From contig NC_054866.1 in assembly GCF_018320785.1 (NCBI RefSeq), positions 28,435,000 to 28,498,999 on the forward strand: a stretch of 64,000 nucleotides of DNA, given 5' to 3'. The notes beneath the pieces were generated by a model, which saw only the letters and a program-made list of their open reading frames with translations, searched no databases and had not been told where the DNA came from. A program made the translations under genes and the position numbers. Positions 38,601 through 44,600 of the stretch are shown in pieces. How positions within the stretch are numbered: the first letter of the stretch is position 1; the number at the start of each line of letters is the position of its first letter. This DNA comes from Cheilinus undulatus. Taxonomy: Eukaryota; Chordata; Actinopteri; Labriformes; Labridae.

Positions 38601-41600
38601 ACTAAAACTGATCCGTTTCAGTGCAATTAAATCTTATCAATCAGCTCTTTGTGCAGTGCGCCCCTTGCTGACTCCTTCCTTTATTCTCAGGTGCCTAAAG
38701 TGACGCACACAGAGTTCTGCCAGGGCCGGACGATGCGCTGGGCTCTTGCCTGGAGTTTCTACGATGATGTGATTGTTCCGGTGAGTTTGAAGACTTCATT
38801 TCAGATTCAGAAAGTTGTTTTGTGGTTCTAAAGGCTGGAGTAACATGATAAATACACAGAAAGGTAATCTTTACAGTGTTGGTCATTTTGGTTGTTCAAC
38901 TGCTTGTCTCCAGCAGCTGAATGTTTCTGAAAACCCTCCTCAATTATGTAAAACCTCAGCAGACTCTCTCCCTCCAGCCCTGTTCCATTAAAAGCACTTA
39001 TTTCTCTCCCTCTGGGGAGATGTTGATGTGATTTTTAACATGCTGTATCCAGGCAACAGTTACCAAGGCCAGGACTGTGTGCACACAACATCAAACCATT
39101 GTCTTGTCTGGACAGTAAGAGGGCCAGACATAAATAAGAGGAAGAGACGGGGAAAAGGGTATGATGCTGGAGTGAAGACAGGGTACAAGAAGGTGGGAGG
39201 ACATCAGGAGGTCGTGAGATGAGGACTGTTTGCATTTTGTTGGTCTTTTTTGGGTTTTGTTTATCGGTCTCATCTCTCTTTTGGCCTCTTCAGCATGAAA
39301 GCAGTTGAGCAGAATGATTGGCCTACATTTCCTCTTGTGACCCTCCTCCTCCTCTTTCACGCACATTCGCCATCATTTACACTCGCCATCATTACAGGGC
39401 AGACCCCTCGAGCATGTGTGTGTCTGTGTGTGTTTGTGCTCATAGTGAAATGACAGAAGTTTCTGCAGATGTAATTCCATGCATGGTTGACCTCCTCATT
39501 CTGCCTGCATGTGTGTGTTCCTATAGACGTCTGGTGCATCTGTATGAATGCATGCTCTTATATATATATGTGTGTGTGTGTGTGTGGGTGCTCATTAATG
39601 TTACATATAGACTTTAACATATGTGACACGCATGCAACTGTGACCTACTAAACCTTATATTACCAGGTCAACCCTCAAACTGCAATTACAACCATTACCC
39701 TTACATTACATTTTCTTTTCCTTACTGTCCTGCTCGGTTTAAACCTCATTTATTCAGTTTGGTGACACAGGAAACTGCAAGCAAAATCAAACATATTTCT
39801 GAAAGCTACACAATCAATGTATTAACCTGAACCTAGGTATATTCTTTATTGAGCACTTATCCTTTTATTAGGGCTCAAGTGTCCTGTTTTATTTCAAATT
39901 ACCTTTTATTTCCTCATATTGAAAATGGTTCCTTTTTTACTTCAGCTTGAAATATTGAATCAAATCTTCCAGATTGACTGTATGAGAGAAACTTTACTTA
40001 GTGTAGATTTTTTGGGGTGGGGGGAAATTCTGTTTTATCACTCATGGAGAATCATTGCAATGGAAAATGTAGACAAAGGTTGTTAGTGACTTTGCCCCCA
40101 CAGCAATGGTTACAGAATACACAGCTGATGGCAGTTCACACTTATGTAGCTGTCATGGCAGCTCGGTCATGGTCAGGAGGACAAGACATGGACTTTTAAA
40201 TATACAAAAATTGTTATTATTGTTATTATTTTTTGCATTGAAAACTGTTGGAATTATTTGAGGTAATGTAGTTACTTCTTACTATAGAACTTAGGGATAT
40301 ATAATTTTCTAAATTAATGTAAAAATTTAATTGTGAAAATTCTACATATTCTATCTTTTTAGTAAAATAAAACTTACTGTAAGACACATTCACAGCAAAA
40401 GACCAGATAAACATGCTATTTCAATATATTAAAGAATAAGATCTGAATTTCTTGTAATATCTCAAAAAAATCTGCTAACAGGGAAGAAAATGTGACTTTT
40501 GTGTCTTGAAATTAGGTGTATTAACCAGCATAGAAAACACATGCAATAGAGATTACATTTGAGTTTTTGCAGTGCAGAATAAAAACACATGGACAGAATA
40601 GAGACTGGAGGCTGGCAGGTTTTATCTGAGCCCCAGGCCATATTGTGTTGATGTTGTTGCTCATTCGGGCCTCTGGTGGTAGGAGGGTCAGGAAGGTCCT
40701 GGGTTCAGAAGTCAATGCAGTGATGTTCAGACTCAAGAGTATGATTTACAGTGTTTGCCTAAAGGTGAAATCTGCAACATCCTGTTTCTGCTTTTTGTAT
40801 GACGCACAATGTGTTGTACTGTACACACATGTATTTTTGTCTGTGTGTACTCAGAAGGTCAAGATGGATGATTGGATGGCATTATATCCGGAGAGAGCGG
40901 CTCTTATCAGACTTGAGGCTTTTACTGTGGCTAGTTTCAAAATGAGACGAGGCTTTTATTGTGAGGTTGCCATTTACCCACGTTGTGTATGTGTGTATTA
41001 TGTGTGTATGAGAGCATGCTCTGAGGTGAGAGTGTGGAAGTGGGATTAATAATGGAGTGGAAGAGCAGAAGAGGATGTCTTTCTATGGAGAGGAGTATGT
41101 GTGGATGTAAACCATGGTTTTAAAGCTCTTTGTCTGTTGATTTTTGTTTGCGTCTGTGCTCATACTCCTTGTGTTAGTGTTTTTATGTACTCCAGTGTGA
41201 GTGCTTGAATCTGTGTCAAGGATGCAGTGTACAAACAGACAGGTTTGGCGTGATGGATTTTATTGATTTCCTCTCCTCGTACAGTGAGCTGCAGGGCTGC
41301 AGAGGGTAGTGGAGGAGAGAGGGGGAGACGTCTGTGAAAAACAATAAGAAATGAAAAGAGGCTCTAACAAGCAGACAGACATGCTAGCTTCTATTGTCAG
41401 CCCATTAATTAAACATGTCCATCTCATTTGAACATGTTTCTAAAGGGTCCGACATTTTAACTCATAATCAATAGATGATCCTGGCAGTAAAAAAAGCTTT
41501 TTTTATGGGAGTGGAGGTGTAGCTTACTTTCAAAATAAAACAGATGCAACAGACATGTAAATATATTAATCACCAGAATATTAAGTCCTCTGATGCATAA

Positions 41601-44600
41601 ATATAATCCAGTAAAAAAAAAAACTTGTCTAAGATCAGTGCAGCAGTGTGAAGGTCACAGTGTGCTCCTTCCCTGTGCTGTTTGTAGGTCAGTCGGCCAT
41701 GCTGTCTGCTCCGTCACAGTGCAGTGTGGGCTGCAGACCCCTGCTGTCTCCCCGCTCTCCGACACTCTGCAGAGACTCTGGAAGTGCAGCGTGGGCATGT
41801 TGGCCGCAGTGGACGCGTAGGGGACGATCAGTACGGAGCATCTGTCGTATTCAGACACAGTTCAGTAATGACCTCCACCGCCATCGCAGTGTGACATTAG
41901 AGGGATTAGAAAGAAAGAAGCGTGTTAAATTCTCCGCAGGTTCAGGTGCAGTGTGTGTGGTTAGAGTGCCCTCCTGTGGTGTGTGATGAAGATGTAATGT
42001 TGTAACTGTTGTTCACTCAGACTCCTAAAACCTTCAAGTCTCATCTTATACAATGATTATATGAGTTTCTACCAAAAAAAGATATGATTTCATATTCCCA
42101 CATGCTGTTTGTGCTCTGAGAACTGCAAAGCAATAAATGATTAAGATGAAATTATAATCAGAATAACAGAACGAACACATGGTGTCTCTGATGTGACCAC
42201 ACCCCAAACATTTGTTTATGCATTTCATTTGTATTTATATAACCAGAAAAACTTAACTGAGATCAAGAATCTTATTAAAAGGTGTCCTTGCCAAAAGATT
42301 AAGCACCAAAACTATTAGAGCTACAAACATAAAAACTACTGACAAACACAGAGCAATCAAATCCTGGGTCACAGAGCAGAAAGTCAGGGGCAAAACCTCT
42401 ATAACCTGATGCATCTTCTTTTACAACTTTACTATTTAGTTTTAAAGAAACCTGCTCCCCAAAATACAAAAATCTCCTGCAACTCCTTTGATCCATTTCC
42501 AGACAGACTTTGGAAACAGATCGCAGAAGTCTTGCGACTGTGTCACAGATCTCCCTGTATCTCCCAGCACTTTTACGTGGCTAAAATCACACAAGTATGC
42601 TGGAAGCAGGTTAAGTATAGCATTATAAATAAGACCATGCCAATGATTTTGTCTATAATTGGTCAATAAAGGCCACCCAACATGCTCATACAGAATACAA
42701 TAATGAGTTAGGGTCTTTAGATTGGTAATGAATCTCAGTGCCTCATAGCGGACAGTATCTAAAGATTTAAGGCTTTGAGGAGTTGCATGCGTGTAAGACA
42801 TTGCCATAATCTATCAGAGGTATAAAAATGGCAGCAACACGTCTTTTCAAGTCAAAAGATGAGCAAAGTTGCAGCTGGGTTTTTAAAACCATCTTGAGAT
42901 GTAGTAATAGAAGGCAGGTTCAGTGGCTTTTTCTTGGAGTTTGTAAACATCATGAATTTTGGTTTTTATCAGGATTGAGAATAAACTGTAATTTATGCAC
43001 AGTGTGTTGTACTGCATCAAAGGCTTCTTGTAAGCAACAGAAACGTGCTGTGTAGTAGGGGAGCAATAAATGACAGTGCTGTTTGCAAATCAATGAAAAT
43101 TTGCACTGGTAACATTTTGACCTATCCTTAAGTTGAAAATTCGAACGGTCCCAAGTCTGAGCCCTGAGGAACACCAAAGTATATAATCAGTGCTTATTTA
43201 TTATCAAATATGTATTTTTCTTTTCATCTGTGTTGTTTTTGGACCCAAATATAGTACCAGAAAATGTAAGAATATATTAAAGTTCTTCCTTAATATAAAA
43301 TACAGCATTGGACATGAAAAAGATACTGTCATACATATTATTATTCTTTTGTAACTTCACTGAGACATATAGCCAGATTTGACCCCATATCTCGGTTGCC
43401 CCTTCCCCCCTGTACTTGTATTTGTATGGGTAGTTTTAATACAGAGCAGTTTGGGAGATTACATCTGACCAGCAAATCTAAATAAAGCACTTTGAATTTG
43501 TTTTTGTACCCCTTTGGGTGTAGAAAGAACAAACTGAAGAGGAGCTCTTCACTGCCCTCTGCTGGCTGCCTTGTTGTGGACTTTTTTTATAGGGTTATTT
43601 TTGAATTACTACCATCACTGATGTTATGTCTGATCAAACATCAGCCTCTGTTTCTGTGGGGTTTTTTTATCAGCTGTTTCGACTTTGTGAGCCATTGTGC
43701 ACAAATGCGGGACTTAAACTCACAGAAAAGACAAAAAGAGAACAGACCAGATGGAAAGGTTCAGATGAAAAGCAGCAAAAACATTTAGAGTTAGAATCTT
43801 CAAAGTGTAAAACTGATTTCTTTGGCAGGAGGACATTATCCCCTGTGTTGTAATTTATCTAGAGGTGAATCTTATCATGCATATTTGAGACTGGAGCTTA
43901 TCAAACTTGTTGACTGTGTTACCACAGGTATCTCTGGGATTGTTGACATCAGCCAGGCAGCACTGTTTCCTCTGTCTGACCCTTTCATTTGTTTATTTTG
44001 TACCCTCTGAAATATTTTAAACTCTTTTTCTACATGTTTTACTATTACAGAAGATTGACTTTTACAGTCTGCTGGTAAATGTTCCCTAAATCTCTTCTTT
44101 GTTGTCAGTCTCCTCCCAGTAAGAAGCGTAAACTGGAGAAGGCGAGGAGGCCGCTGTCGTTCACACTACCAGGGCCCGGAGTGACGGAGCTCCAGACCAA
44201 GGCATCGGCTTTAGGATGTACTGTTAGCAGTCCTGTGGAGACCATCGCTGCTCTGCTGGAGAAAACACTCACTGAGCTGAAGGTAAGCTTTAAGTCTAAA
44301 TTTGTACAGATATCAGTGGACAAATGGGATAACAAGTTTCACCCCTGCCTTTAAGCACTAGTAGTGGTTCAAAGATTTAGCCAACTTATCAGGGGCCTTT
44401 GACCTCTGGAGCATTTTGCATGACATGGCATGTGTAAATAATGGTCAGTTTGGCACTTAAAAACATTTTATTGCTAAACTTTTAATGTGAGGGCTCAGTT
44501 TTTGTGTAAATGTACCCAAATAGAATAAGAATGATAATGGGGAAATGGTGGGATGAAATACAAAGTTGGTCAATAAAACCTCAAACCTCTGCCTCTGATC